A stretch of 64,000 nt of DNA from an uncultured Phascolarctobacterium sp. (GTDB lineage Bacteria > Bacillota > Negativicutes > Acidaminococcales > Acidaminococcaceae): assembly GCA_900541915.1 (NCBI GenBank), contig UQLS01000007.1:1-64000 (forward strand). Reading direction: 5' to 3'. Numbering within the stretch: position 1 is the stretch's first letter; each line of letters begins with the position of its first letter. Positions 35,102-42,187 of the stretch are shown piece by piece. Under the pieces are notes generated by a model. That model ran no database searches, was not told the origin of the DNA, and saw only the letters and a program-made list of their open reading frames with translations. The translations under genes were made by a program, and so were the position numbers.

Positions 35102-36031
35102 ATGGATGTAAAAGCTATAATGAAAAAATCCGGTTCCTTAATCGGATTGGTAGTATTGTTTGTTGTAATTGCCTGCCTTAACAGCAGCTTTATTGATCCG
35201 GGTAACCTGAAAAATCTGCTGCGTCAGGTTTCCATTAATGCGCTTATTTCTTTCGGTATGACTTTTGTCATCCTTACTGGCGGCATTGACCTTTCTGTAG
35301 GCAGTATCCTTGCTTTATCCAGTGCTTTGATGGGCAGCTTTATTGTTGGCGGCCTTGATCCTATTTTTGGTATTGTGCTTGCTTGCCTTATCGGTGCTGT
35401 TCTTGGTGCAGTAAACGGCCTTGTAATCACTTATGGCAAGGTTGCTCCTTTTATTGCTACTTTGGCTACCATGACTATTTTCAGAGGTATGACTCTGGTA
35501 TATACCAATGGTAATCCTATCAGCGGACTTACTGAAAATGAAGCTTTCCTGAACTTTGGACAGGGCTATTTCCTTGAGTTGCCTGTGCCTGCAGTAATGA
35601 TGCTGATTATGTTCGGTATTCTGTACTTCATTCTGCACAAGACTCCTTTAGGACGTAAGACCTATGCAGTAGGCGGTAATGAAAAGGTTTCTTATATTGC
35701 CGGTATTAAGATTAACAGAATTAAGATTTTTGCTTATACCATTACTGGTATGCTGTGCGGTATGGCCGGTGCTATTTTGACCAGCCGTTTGAACAGTGCA
35801 CAGCCTACTGCCGGTACTGGTTATGAGCTTGATGCTATTGCTGCTGTTGTATTGGGCGGCACCAGTCTTTCCGGCGGTAAAGGCCGTATAGTAGGTACCT
35901 TAGTAGGTGCACTTATTATCGGTACTTTGAATAATGGCTTAAATATCCTTAACGTATCCAGCTTTTACCAACAAGTTGTCAAAGGTATAGTTATTTTGCT
36001 TGCTGTTCTTATGGACCGCAAAAAATCTTAG
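35102..36031 (+). CDS. rbsC: Ribose ABC transporter permease
   Basis: The 309-residue membrane protein has 8-10 hydrophobic segments and the family signatures ILTGGIDLSVGSILALSSA (about 57-75) and AVVLGGTSLSGGKG (about 250-263). It forms the membrane channel of the ribose importer as a homodimer with RbsA. GGGAGG lies 10-15 bases before the ATG. Confidence 0.95.
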   Translation: MDVKAIMKKSGSLIGLVVLFVVIACLNSSFIDPGNLKNLLRQVSINALISFGMTFVILTGGIDLSVGSILALSSALMGSFIVGGLDPIFGIVLACLIGAVLGAVNGLVITYGKVAPFIATLATMTIFRGMTLVYTNGNPISGLTENEAFLNFGQGYFLELPVPAVMMLIMFGILYFILHKTPLGRKTYAVGGNEKVSYIAGIKINRIKIFAYTITGMLCGMAGAILTSRLNSAQPTAGTGYELDAIAAVVLGGTSLSGGKGRIVGTLVGALIIGTLNNGLNILNVSSFYQQVVKGIVILLAVLMDRKKS

Positions 36032-36046
36032 GAGGAATTTCATCTA

Positions 36047-36961
36047 ATGAAAAAACTTTTATTGGTTATGATTGCTATCGTTGCTATGGCTATGATGATT
36101 GTAGGCTGCAGCAGCGGTGAGAAAAAAGAAGCTAAACCTGCCGACGGCAAAAATATTACCATCGGTTTCTCTGTTTCCACTCAGAACAATCCCTTCTTCG
36201 TTACTTTGCGCAATGGCGTAGAAGCTAAAGCTAAAGAATTGGGTGTTAACGTAAAAATCGTTGATGCACAAAACGATCCTGCAAAACAGGCTAACGATAT
36301 TGCTGACCTGCTGCAACAAAATATCAGCGTATTGCTGGTAAACCCTGTTGACTCTGCTGCAATTTCTACTTCTGTAAAAGCTGCTAACAAAGCAAATATT
36401 CCTGTTATTTGCTTAGACCGCAGTGCTGACGAAGGTAAAGTAACTTCTTTGGTTGCTTCCGATAACGTAAAAGGCGGCGAAATGGCTGCTGAATACATCG
36501 TTAAAAAGCTGGGCGAAAAAGTAAAAGTTGCTGAATTGGAAGGTATCCCTGGTGCCAGCGCTTCTCGTGAACGTGGCGAAGGCTTCCACAAAGTTGCAGA
36601 TCAAAAACTGACTGTTGTTGCTAAACAATCTGCTGATTTTGATAGAAGCAAAGGCTTGACTGTTGCAGAAAACATGCTGCAGGCAAATCCTGACATCCAA
36701 GCTATTTTTGCTCAAAACGACGAAATGGCTTTAGGTGCTATTGAAGCTGCTAAGAGCGCTAACAAAAAATTGTTTATCGTTGGCTTTGATGGTACTGAAG
36801 ACGGTGTAAAAGCTGTTGAAAACGGTACCATGTCCGCTACTATTGCTCAACAACCGGACATCATGGGTCAACAAGGTGTAGAAGTTGCTGTTAAAGCAGC
36901 TAAAGGCGAAAAAGTTGACGCTAAAGTTTCTGCTCCGTTAAAACTTGTTGAAAAAAAATAA
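36047..36961 (+). CDS. rbsB: Ribose-binding lipoprotein
   Basis: RbsB captures ribose outside the cytoplasmic membrane. The 304-residue protein has a lipoprotein signal with the lipid-bearing Cys21 in VGCSSG, and a periplasmic-binding-protein type 1 fold (NITIGFSVSTQNNPFF, DAQNDPAKQ, AIFAQNDEMALGA). AGGAGGAATTT precedes the ATG. It is the last gene of the operon and is followed by a terminator at 36996. Being near the end yet highly expressed in known systems, it likely gains from its strong ribosome binding site. Confidence 0.95.
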   Translation: MKKLLLVMIAIVAMAMMIVGCSSGEKKEAKPADGKNITIGFSVSTQNNPFFVTLRNGVEAKAKELGVNVKIVDAQNDPAKQANDIADLLQQNISVLLVNPVDSAAISTSVKAANKANIPVICLDRSADEGKVTSLVASDNVKGGEMAAEYIVKKLGEKVKVAELEGIPGASASRERGEGFHKVADQKLTVVAKQSADFDRSKGLTVAENMLQANPDIQAIFAQNDEMALGAIEAAKSANKKLFIVGFDGTEDGVKAVENGTMSATIAQQPDIMGQQGVEVAVKAAKGEKVDAKVSAPLKLVEKK

Positions 36962-36995
36962 CTTATCCATAATACTTTGACAACTTGTAAATCAA

Positions 36996-37025
36996 AAAAA
37001 CACCTGCCATATGGCAGGTGTTTTT
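36996..37025 (+). terminator. Terminator of the ribose operon
   Basis: A perfect palindromic stem (36996-37010 with 37011-37025) ends in TTTTT. It lies 35 bases after the rbsB stop. Confidence 0.88.
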
Positions 37026-37085
37026 GTATATTAAAGAAAAAGTTTATTTAAAAGCATAAGAAAAAATAAAGATATTCTGAGAATA

Positions 37086-37116
37086 AATAAAAGGCAGATT
37101 TAAGCTGCCTTTTATT
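37086..37116. terminator. Terminator of the OFA transporter gene
   Basis: A 12-bp stem (37086-37097 with 37105-37116) has T-rich tails on both strands. It lies 31 bases beyond the stop of the leftward transporter gene. Confidence 0.75.
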
Positions 37117-37146
37117 TATCTGGTATATGATTTTTGTAGTATACTT

Positions 37147-38367
37147 TTATATTTTAGTTAAACCATTTTGAGTTTTTAATTTTAAAATAACGGCAATCAG
37201 CAGACTGATTACAAAACAACCGGAAAAGAAATAGAGAGTAATGGAATAGCTGTTAGTAGTTTCTTTAATCCAGGAGAGCAACAATGGACCTGCAATACCA
37301 GCTAAGCCCCAGGCAGTAAGTATACGGCCGTGAATAGCGCTGAGCTGTTTGGTGCCGAATAAATCGCTGAGATATGCAGGCATGCAGGAGAAGCCGCCGC
37401 CGTAGCAGGTAATGATTAGGAAGATAAGCGCCTGGAATAAGAAGCTGTCAGTAACGCTTGCAAGCATATAGAAAGCGACGATTTCCAGCAGAAAGAACAT
37501 AATATAAGTATTACGTCTGCCGATATAATCAGAGATAGTGGACCAGACGATGCGTCCTAAACCATTAAGTAAACCAATGATACCTACCATTGAGGCTGCA
37601 GCAAGCGGTGTCATCTGTATTACTTCCTGCGCCATAGGAGAGGCAACAGCCAAAAGGCCGATGCCGCAGGTGATGTTGGTAAAAAATATCCACCATAAAG
37701 CGTAGAAGTGCCAGGTTTTCATGGCCTCATTAACAGTATATTGTGCCTGATTATTTTCAGGCAGGGAAGCGAGTTTAGCTTTTACCTCAGTTACGGCAGG
37801 AACTTTAGGCGGTTCCAGATAGAGAGAGGAAGCTGTCATAATTACCATGTATACACAGCCAAGAATAATGAAATTATTGATAAGACCATATTTGGCAATC
37901 AGCAGCTGCATAACGGGACCGGCAATAAGGCTGGCGAACCCAAAGCCCATAATGGCAAGGCCGGTTGCAAGACCGCGATTATTGGGAAACCATTTTACTA
38001 AAGTGGAAACAGGAGTGATATAGCCTGTGCCAAGGCCAATACCGCCAATAACACCGTAAAAGAGATACATGAGCAGCAGACTGTGCTGAGAAAGTGCAAA
38101 GGCAGTACCAAGCATTCCTATACCGAAAAAGACAGTAGAAACAAGACCGCTGCGTCTGGGGCCGTGCTTTTCCACATAGCTGCCTAAAAAACCTGCGGAA
38201 AGACCGAGAAATAAAATTGCAATGGAAAAAGTCCAGGTAGTTTCCTGCAGGGTAAAACCCATTGCCTGCATTATTGGCTTAGTTAGGACGCTCCAAGCAT
38301 AAACACTGCCTATGCAGATGTGAATTCCGATAGCGGAAAGAACGATGAGCCATTTGTTTTTTTTCAT
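37147..38367 (-). CDS. OFA-type major facilitator (oxalate/formate antiporter family)
   Basis: The 406-residue protein has 12 hydrophobic segments and the OFA family features GIHICIGSVYAWSVL, the motif GFLGSYVEKHGPRR between helices 2 and 3, and GGIGLGTGYITPVSTLVKWFP. OFA members exchange small carboxylates such as oxalate and formate, but many have other substrates. I start it at ATG 38367, 8 bases after AGAGG. Its transcript is controlled by a ZTP riboswitch, which ties it to shortage of 10-formyl-tetrahydrofolate. Import of formate for one-carbon metabolism is therefore a plausible role (inference). Confidence 0.9.
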   Translation of the reverse strand: MKKNKWLIVLSAIGIHICIGSVYAWSVLTKPIMQAMGFTLQETTWTFSIAILFLGLSAGFLGSYVEKHGPRRSGLVSTVFFGIGMLGTAFALSQHSLLLMYLFYGVIGGIGLGTGYITPVSTLVKWFPNNRGLATGLAIMGFGFASLIAGPVMQLLIAKYGLINNFIILGCVYMVIMTASSLYLEPPKVPAVTEVKAKLASLPENNQAQYTVNEAMKTWHFYALWWIFFTNITCGIGLLAVASPMAQEVIQMTPLAAASMVGIIGLLNGLGRIVWSTISDYIGRRNTYIMFFLLEIVAFYMLASVTDSFLFQALIFLIITCYGGGFSCMPAYLSDLFGTKQLSAIHGRILTAWGLAGIAGPLLLSWIKETTNSYSITLYFFSGCFVISLLIAVILKLKTQNGLTKI

Positions 38368-38410
38368 CAGCAAAACCTCTTTCTGTTCATAGTTTTTTTG
38401 ACCGGAAGAA

Positions 38411-38515
38411 AAACAAAAACCATCCGGGTCAAATCATATTGCCCAGACGGTCGGCAGTGTTCATAATGCAGTACATGTGGTCGATTCCACTTATCCGTCA
38501 GTCCTGCATCAGAAT
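38411..38515 (-). promoter_or_regulatory. ZTP (pfl motif) riboswitch with terminator, ON switch
   Basis: Reading the minus strand, P1 (ATGCAG/CTGCAT at 38509-38504 and 38471-38466) encloses GGACTGACGG and the P2 stem GTGG/CCAC (38490-38487, 38480-38477). After a linker comes GCCGACCGTCTGGGCA (38455-38440), the hallmark 3' domain of ZTP riboswitches. A terminator stem pairs CCGTCTGGG (38450-38442) with CCCGGATGG (38428-38420), including two G-U pairs, followed by a U-rich run (38419-38411). The terminator uses the ligand-binding 3' domain, so bound ZTP/ZMP should prevent termination and turn on the transporter. Confidence 0.92.
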
Positions 38516-38532
38516 GTTAAGTTGTAATTCAT

Positions 38533-38560
38533 ATTATAAAGGTTTTTGTCGAGATGTCAA
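38533..38560 (-). promoter_or_regulatory. Promoter of the ZTP-riboswitch transcript
   Basis: On the minus strand TTGACA (38560-38555) and TATAAT (38538-38533) are perfect consensus boxes 16 bp apart. Transcription should start near 38526, just before the aptamer. Confidence 0.85.
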
Positions 38561-38625
38561 GAAAAAATATAACTATATTTTGAAATGTAAAAATGATAAA
38601 ACACAATATATAGAAAATGAAGAAT

Positions 38626-38654
38626 TTGACAGAAGAAAGAGAAACAAGTATACT
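38626..38654 (+). promoter_or_regulatory. Promoter of the thi operon
   Basis: TTGACA (38626-38631) and TATACT (38649-38654) lie 17 bp apart. The transcript would start near 38661. Confidence 0.8.
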
Positions 38655-38661
38655 ATTAAAT

Positions 38662-38761
38662 AAGCCGAATGGCAGTAAAAAAATAATACTGATTGAGAGT
38701 GAACTAAGTTCATGAAGGGGTACACCACCGCGGGTGTAGTTTCTTCATGGGCTTTTTTTTT
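38662..38761 (+). promoter_or_regulatory. Attenuator leader of the thi operon, class not recognised
   Basis: The 100-nt leader ends in a strong terminator: outer stem CATGAAG/CTTCATG (38711-38717, 38743-38749), inner stem TACACC/GGTGTA (38721-38726, 38733-38738), then a run of nine T. Upstream lies GTGAACTAAGTTCATGAAG, whose GAACTAAGTTC hairpin overlaps the terminator's 5' side and could act as an antiterminator. The TPP riboswitch core (CTGAGA) is missing. ACCGCGG within the hairpin recalls a T-box, but the leader is too short for stem I and has no TGGN bulge. A ligand or protein that controls this attenuator is not known to me. Confidence 0.6.
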
Positions 38762-38774
38762 CAGGAGGGAAAAG

Positions 38775-38969
38775 ATGCAGGTAAACGGAGAAAAGCTGGT
38801 TTTAACAAAGCAAATTTCATTGGCTAAGTTTTTGCAGCAGCGGCAATATCGGGCAGAGCGAGTTGTTGTTGAACTGAATGGCACTATTGTGCCTAAAGCA
38901 AGCTACGATGAAATTATACTGCAGGATGCAGATGTTTTGGAGATAGTAAGCTTTGTAGGAGGAGGCTGA
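38775..38969 (+). CDS. thiS: Sulfur carrier protein ThiS
   Basis: ThiS carries sulfur as a C-terminal thiocarboxylate for thiazole formation. The 64-residue ubiquitin-like protein (MQVNGEKLVLTKQISLAKFL start) ends in the required Gly-Gly (FVGGG). AGGAGGG at 38763-38769 selects the ATG at 38775; longer readings run through the terminator hairpin. It is the first gene of thiS-F-G-H-tenI. Confidence 0.94.
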   Translation: MQVNGEKLVLTKQISLAKFLQQRQYRAERVVVELNGTIVPKASYDEIILQDADVLEIVSFVGGG

Positions 38970-38970
38970 G

Positions 38971-39597
38971 ATGATACTTGATGAAGCAGTTCTCTTACAA
39001 AGTTTATGCAGCAGGCATGGAGCTGAATTTGCTGCAAAGATGCAGCTGGCGCGGGTAGCGATTGCAGGGCTAGGAGGCTTGGGAAGTAATATTGCAGTTG
39101 CTTTAGTGCGGATGGGAATACAGAACTTACATCTTATTGATTATGACAAAGTAGATTTAAGTAATCTGAACAGGCAGCAATACGTATTAAAAGATATTGG
39201 CAGGTACAAGACAGAAGCTTTGCAGGAGCATCTATTAGAAATAAATCCTTTTATTCAGCTGAAAATTGATTGTCTGCGTTTAAATGCCGATAATATGGCA
39301 GAAATTTTTGCTGAGGATAATATTATCTGTGAAGCGCTGGATGCAGCAGAATGCAAGGCGTTGCTGGTAAATACGATTATGACGAGCTATGCAAATAAAA
39401 AAATTGTAGCGGCATCAGGCATGGCGGGATTAGGCAGCGCTAATGATATTACAACAAGAAAGTTAAATAACAGACTGTATATCTGCGGAGATGGTAAAAG
39501 TGATTGCGCAGATATGTCGCTGACAGCGGCAAGAGCAGCAGTTTGTGCCGGTCATCAGGCGCAGACTGTATGCAGGATTATACTTGGATTGGAGTGA
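38971..39597 (+). CDS. thiF: ThiS adenylyltransferase, short ThiF form
   Basis: ThiF activates the C-terminus of ThiS with ATP. The 208-residue protein has the Rossmann motif GLGGLGSNIA (about 33-42), the DYDKVDLSNLNRQQY segment (about 57-71) with the ATP-binding Arg, and a Cys-rich end. It is the short version (about 200 residues, the thiF family 2 type of Firmicutes) without the zinc-binding tail of E. coli ThiF. It follows thiS by 1 base. Confidence 0.92.
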   Translation: MILDEAVLLQSLCSRHGAEFAAKMQLARVAIAGLGGLGSNIAVALVRMGIQNLHLIDYDKVDLSNLNRQQYVLKDIGRYKTEALQEHLLEINPFIQLKIDCLRLNADNMAEIFAEDNIICEALDAAECKALLVNTIMTSYANKKIVAASGMAGLGSANDITTRKLNNRLYICGDGKSDCADMSLTAARAAVCAGHQAQTVCRIILGLE

Positions 39598-39602
39598 TTT
39601 TT

Positions 39603-40370
39603 ATGCAGGAAGATTTTTTTGAATTAGGCGGCAGAAAGTTTTCGTCGCGTTTTATTTTAGGTTCCGGTAAATATTCTTTGAGTTTGATTAAAGCTGCAGT
39701 AGAAGAGGCAGGTGCTGAAATCATAACTCTGGCTTTGCGTCGTGCCAACTGCGGTGACATGGATAATATTTTAGATTATATTCCGAAGAACGTGGTTTTG
39801 CTGCCGAATACTTCCGGTGCCCGTAATGCAGAAGAAGCTGTTCGTATTGCCAGAATGGCCAGAGAATTGTGTCAGACTGATTTTATTAAGATTGAGGTTA
39901 TTAAGGACAGCAGATATCTTTTGCCGGATAACCATGAAACTGTCAAAGCTACGGAAATCTTGGCGCATGAAGGTTTTACTGTTATGCCCTATATGTATCC
40001 TGATTTGCAGGCGGCCAGAGAAATGCGCGATGCCGGTGCTGCCTGCATTATGCCTTTAGGTGCACCGATTGGTTCTAATAAGGGACTGGCAACTAAGGAT
40101 TTTCTTCAGATTCTGATTGATGAAATTGATTTGCCTGTTATTGTTGATGCCGGTATAGGCAGGCCGTCACAAGCCTGTGAGGCGATGGAAATGGGCGCTG
40201 CAGCAGTTATGGTTAATACGGCTATTGCCAGTGCAAGTGAGATACCCTTAATGGCTGCTGCTTTTAAAGATGCTGTAATAGCAGGCAGAAAGGCTTATCT
40301 GGCCGGTCCCGGAGCTGTAAGCAATATAGCAAGGGCTTCTTCTCCGCTGACAGGTTTTTTGCATGATTAG
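39603..40370 (+). CDS. thiG: Thiazole synthase
   Basis: ThiG builds the thiazole phosphate ring from deoxyxylulose 5-phosphate, dehydroglycine and ThiS thiocarboxylate. The 255-residue protein begins FELGGRKFSSRFILGSGKY, has the Schiff-base Lys in FIKIEVI (about 98), and phosphate loops PLGAPIGSNKG and DAGIGRPSQA. I start it at ATG 39603 after TTGGAGTG; longer readings overlap thiF. It is 8 bases before thiH, its normal partner. Confidence 0.96.
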   Translation: MQEDFFELGGRKFSSRFILGSGKYSLSLIKAAVEEAGAEIITLALRRANCGDMDNILDYIPKNVVLLPNTSGARNAEEAVRIARMARELCQTDFIKIEVIKDSRYLLPDNHETVKATEILAHEGFTVMPYMYPDLQAAREMRDAGAACIMPLGAPIGSNKGLATKDFLQILIDEIDLPVIVDAGIGRPSQACEAMEMGAAAVMVNTAIASASEIPLMAAAFKDAVIAGRKAYLAGPGAVSNIARASSPLTGFLHD

Positions 40371-40378
40371 GAGGCAGT

Positions 40379-41587
40379 ATGGAAGACAAATTTTTTAATG
40401 CAAGCATCTATGATGCACAGGCTCAGAAATATGCTCAAAGCTGCAAGAGTGACCATATGCAATATCTGCCGGATATGGAGATTATTGATTCTGACTTGTT
40501 GGAGCAGGTTACAGCGGCAAGAAATAAATGTCAGTGGGCTCAGTACACCATTGAAGACGTACAACGAGCATTAAGCAGAGAAAAACGCAGTATAGAAGAT
40601 TTTAAAGCTCTGCTTTCACCGGCAGCATTAAACTGTCTGGAAGACATTGTTGCAGCAGCACAGCGTGAAAGAACACGTTATTTTGGCAATTCAGTTAATA
40701 TTTTTACGCCACTGTATTTGGCTAATTACTGTGAAAATTACTGTATCTATTGCGGATTTAACTGTCATAATAAGATTCAGCGCGCCAAGCTGACAGCAGA
40801 GCAGATGGAACAGGAAATGCAGAATATAGCCGCTACCGGTATGCAGGAAATACTGCTGCTTACAGGTGAAAGTAGACGTATGTCCGATATAGATTATATT
40901 GGTACAGCCTGCAAAATGGCAGCGAAGTATTTTAAGGTAGTAGGATTAGAAATTTATCCTGTGAACAGCGATGAATATCGTTTTCTGCATCAGTGCGGTG
41001 CAGATTATGTAACCGTATTTCAGGAAACTTATAACAGTGACAAATACGAAAAGCTGCATCTTGCCGGACATAAACGTATTTTTCCCTATCGCTTTTATGC
41101 TCAGGAAAGGGCACTGCGTGGAGGTATGCGCGGCGTAGGTTTTGCGGCGCTGCTGGGATTGGATGATTTTCGCAGTGACGCTCTGGCGACCGGTCTGCAC
41201 GCATATTTATTACAGCGTAAATATCCTCATGCTGAAATAAGTATTTCCTGCCCGCGTCTGCGTCCTATTATTAATAATGATAAGATTGAACCGCTTGATG
41301 TTCACGAACGCCAGCTGCTGCAAATAGTTTGCGCCTACAGACTGTTTTTACCATTTGCTTCCATCGTTGTATCCAGTAGGGAGTGTGCCCGTGTACGTGA
41401 TAATCTTATGCAGCTGGCAGCGAATAAAATTTCTGCCGGCGTCAGCACAGGCATCGGCAGTCATGGTAAAGATCATTTAGGCGATGAGCAGTTTGAAATA
41501 GATGATGCACGTTCATTAGAAGAAATACATGCTGCGCTTCAAAAGCGTGGCTTACAGCCGGTTATGGCGGAGTATGTGTATGTTTAA
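40379..41587 (+). CDS. thiH: 2-Iminoacetate synthase, radical SAM enzyme
   Basis: ThiH cleaves tyrosine to give dehydroglycine (2-iminoacetate) in anaerobes. The 402-residue protein has the radical SAM cluster motif CENYCIYCGF (about 118-127) and a BATS-type C-terminal domain. Use of ThiH rather than the oxygen-dependent ThiO fits an anaerobic host. AGGAGG precedes the ATG, and its end overlaps the next gene by 8 bases. Confidence 0.96.
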   Translation: MEDKFFNASIYDAQAQKYAQSCKSDHMQYLPDMEIIDSDLLEQVTAARNKCQWAQYTIEDVQRALSREKRSIEDFKALLSPAALNCLEDIVAAAQRERTRYFGNSVNIFTPLYLANYCENYCIYCGFNCHNKIQRAKLTAEQMEQEMQNIAATGMQEILLLTGESRRMSDIDYIGTACKMAAKYFKVVGLEIYPVNSDEYRFLHQCGADYVTVFQETYNSDKYEKLHLAGHKRIFPYRFYAQERALRGGMRGVGFAALLGLDDFRSDALATGLHAYLLQRKYPHAEISISCPRLRPIINNDKIEPLDVHERQLLQIVCAYRLFLPFASIVVSSRECARVRDNLMQLAANKISAGVSTGIGSHGKDHLGDEQFEIDDARSLEEIHAALQKRGLQPVMAEYVYV

Positions 41588-42155
41588 GCTGCTGGCGGTT
41601 ACAAACAGAAAGTTATGTGCTGGCAGCTTGCCTGAACAGCTGGAAATCATCTGCAGCAGCGAACATAAACCGGATGCTGTTATTTTGCGGGAAAAAGATT
41701 TAACTGCTGCTGAATATAACCAGCTGGCGCAGGAAGCAGCAAAAATATGTGCAGCTTATCATGTGCAATTAATTTTACACAGCTTTTGGCAAACAGCTAT
41801 GGAATTAGACTGTAAAAATATCCATCTGCCTTTAGCAGTGCTTCAGACAAATGAATTCCAGCATTACAGGGATAAGTTCCAGCTTATTGGCGCTTCCATA
41901 CATAGCATGGAAGAAGCACAGCAAGCAGCTGCTTTAGGAGCAAATTATCTTACTGCAGGGAATATTTACGTTACCTCTTGCAAAGTTGGCTTGGCGGGGC
42001 GAGGTCTTGTCTGGTTAAGTGAGATTTGTAAGGAGATAAAGCTACCTGTTTACGCTATTGGTGGTATTTATTTAAGTGGAGAGCAGTTTGATGATTTGCA
42101 GAAAAGCGGAGCTGCTGGGGCCTGCATAATGAGTGAGTTTATGCTGTTGAAATAA
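41580..42155 (+). CDS. tenI: TenI-like protein (thiazole tautomerase family)
   Basis: The 191-residue TIM-barrel protein belongs to the ThiE/TenI family. It shares IHLP, IGASIHSMEEAQQA, TSCKVGLAGRG and YAIGGI with TenI, and lacks the Asn-Asp metal-binding pair expected in ThiE, so TenI is the better name. TenI isomerises the thiazole product in Bacillus. The position of the catalytic His of Bacillus TenI (in GHVF) reads GNIY here, so activity may differ. The start at 41580 follows GGCGGAG and overlaps thiH. Confidence 0.82.
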   Translation: MFKLLAVTNRKLCAGSLPEQLEIICSSEHKPDAVILREKDLTAAEYNQLAQEAAKICAAYHVQLILHSFWQTAMELDCKNIHLPLAVLQTNEFQHYRDKFQLIGASIHSMEEAQQAAALGANYLTAGNIYVTSCKVGLAGRGLVWLSEICKEIKLPVYAIGGIYLSGEQFDDLQKSGAAGACIMSEFMLLK

Positions 42156-42156
42156 A

Positions 42157-42187
42157 AAAATACCGGATCATTAAGATCCGGTATTTT
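42157..42187. terminator. Bidirectional terminator between tenI and panF
   Basis: A 13-bp stem (42157-42169 with 42175-42187) has an ATTAA loop and T-rich tails on both strands. It serves both convergent units. Confidence 0.9.

Noticed and set aside
38662..38761. T-box or TPP riboswitch before thiS
   Set aside because: ACCGCGG is present, but the leader is too short for stem I and has no TGGN; the TPP core CTGAGA is missing.
38712..38774. Longer ThiS start within the leader
   Set aside because: It would translate the terminator hairpin; AGGAGGG clearly marks the ATG at 38775.
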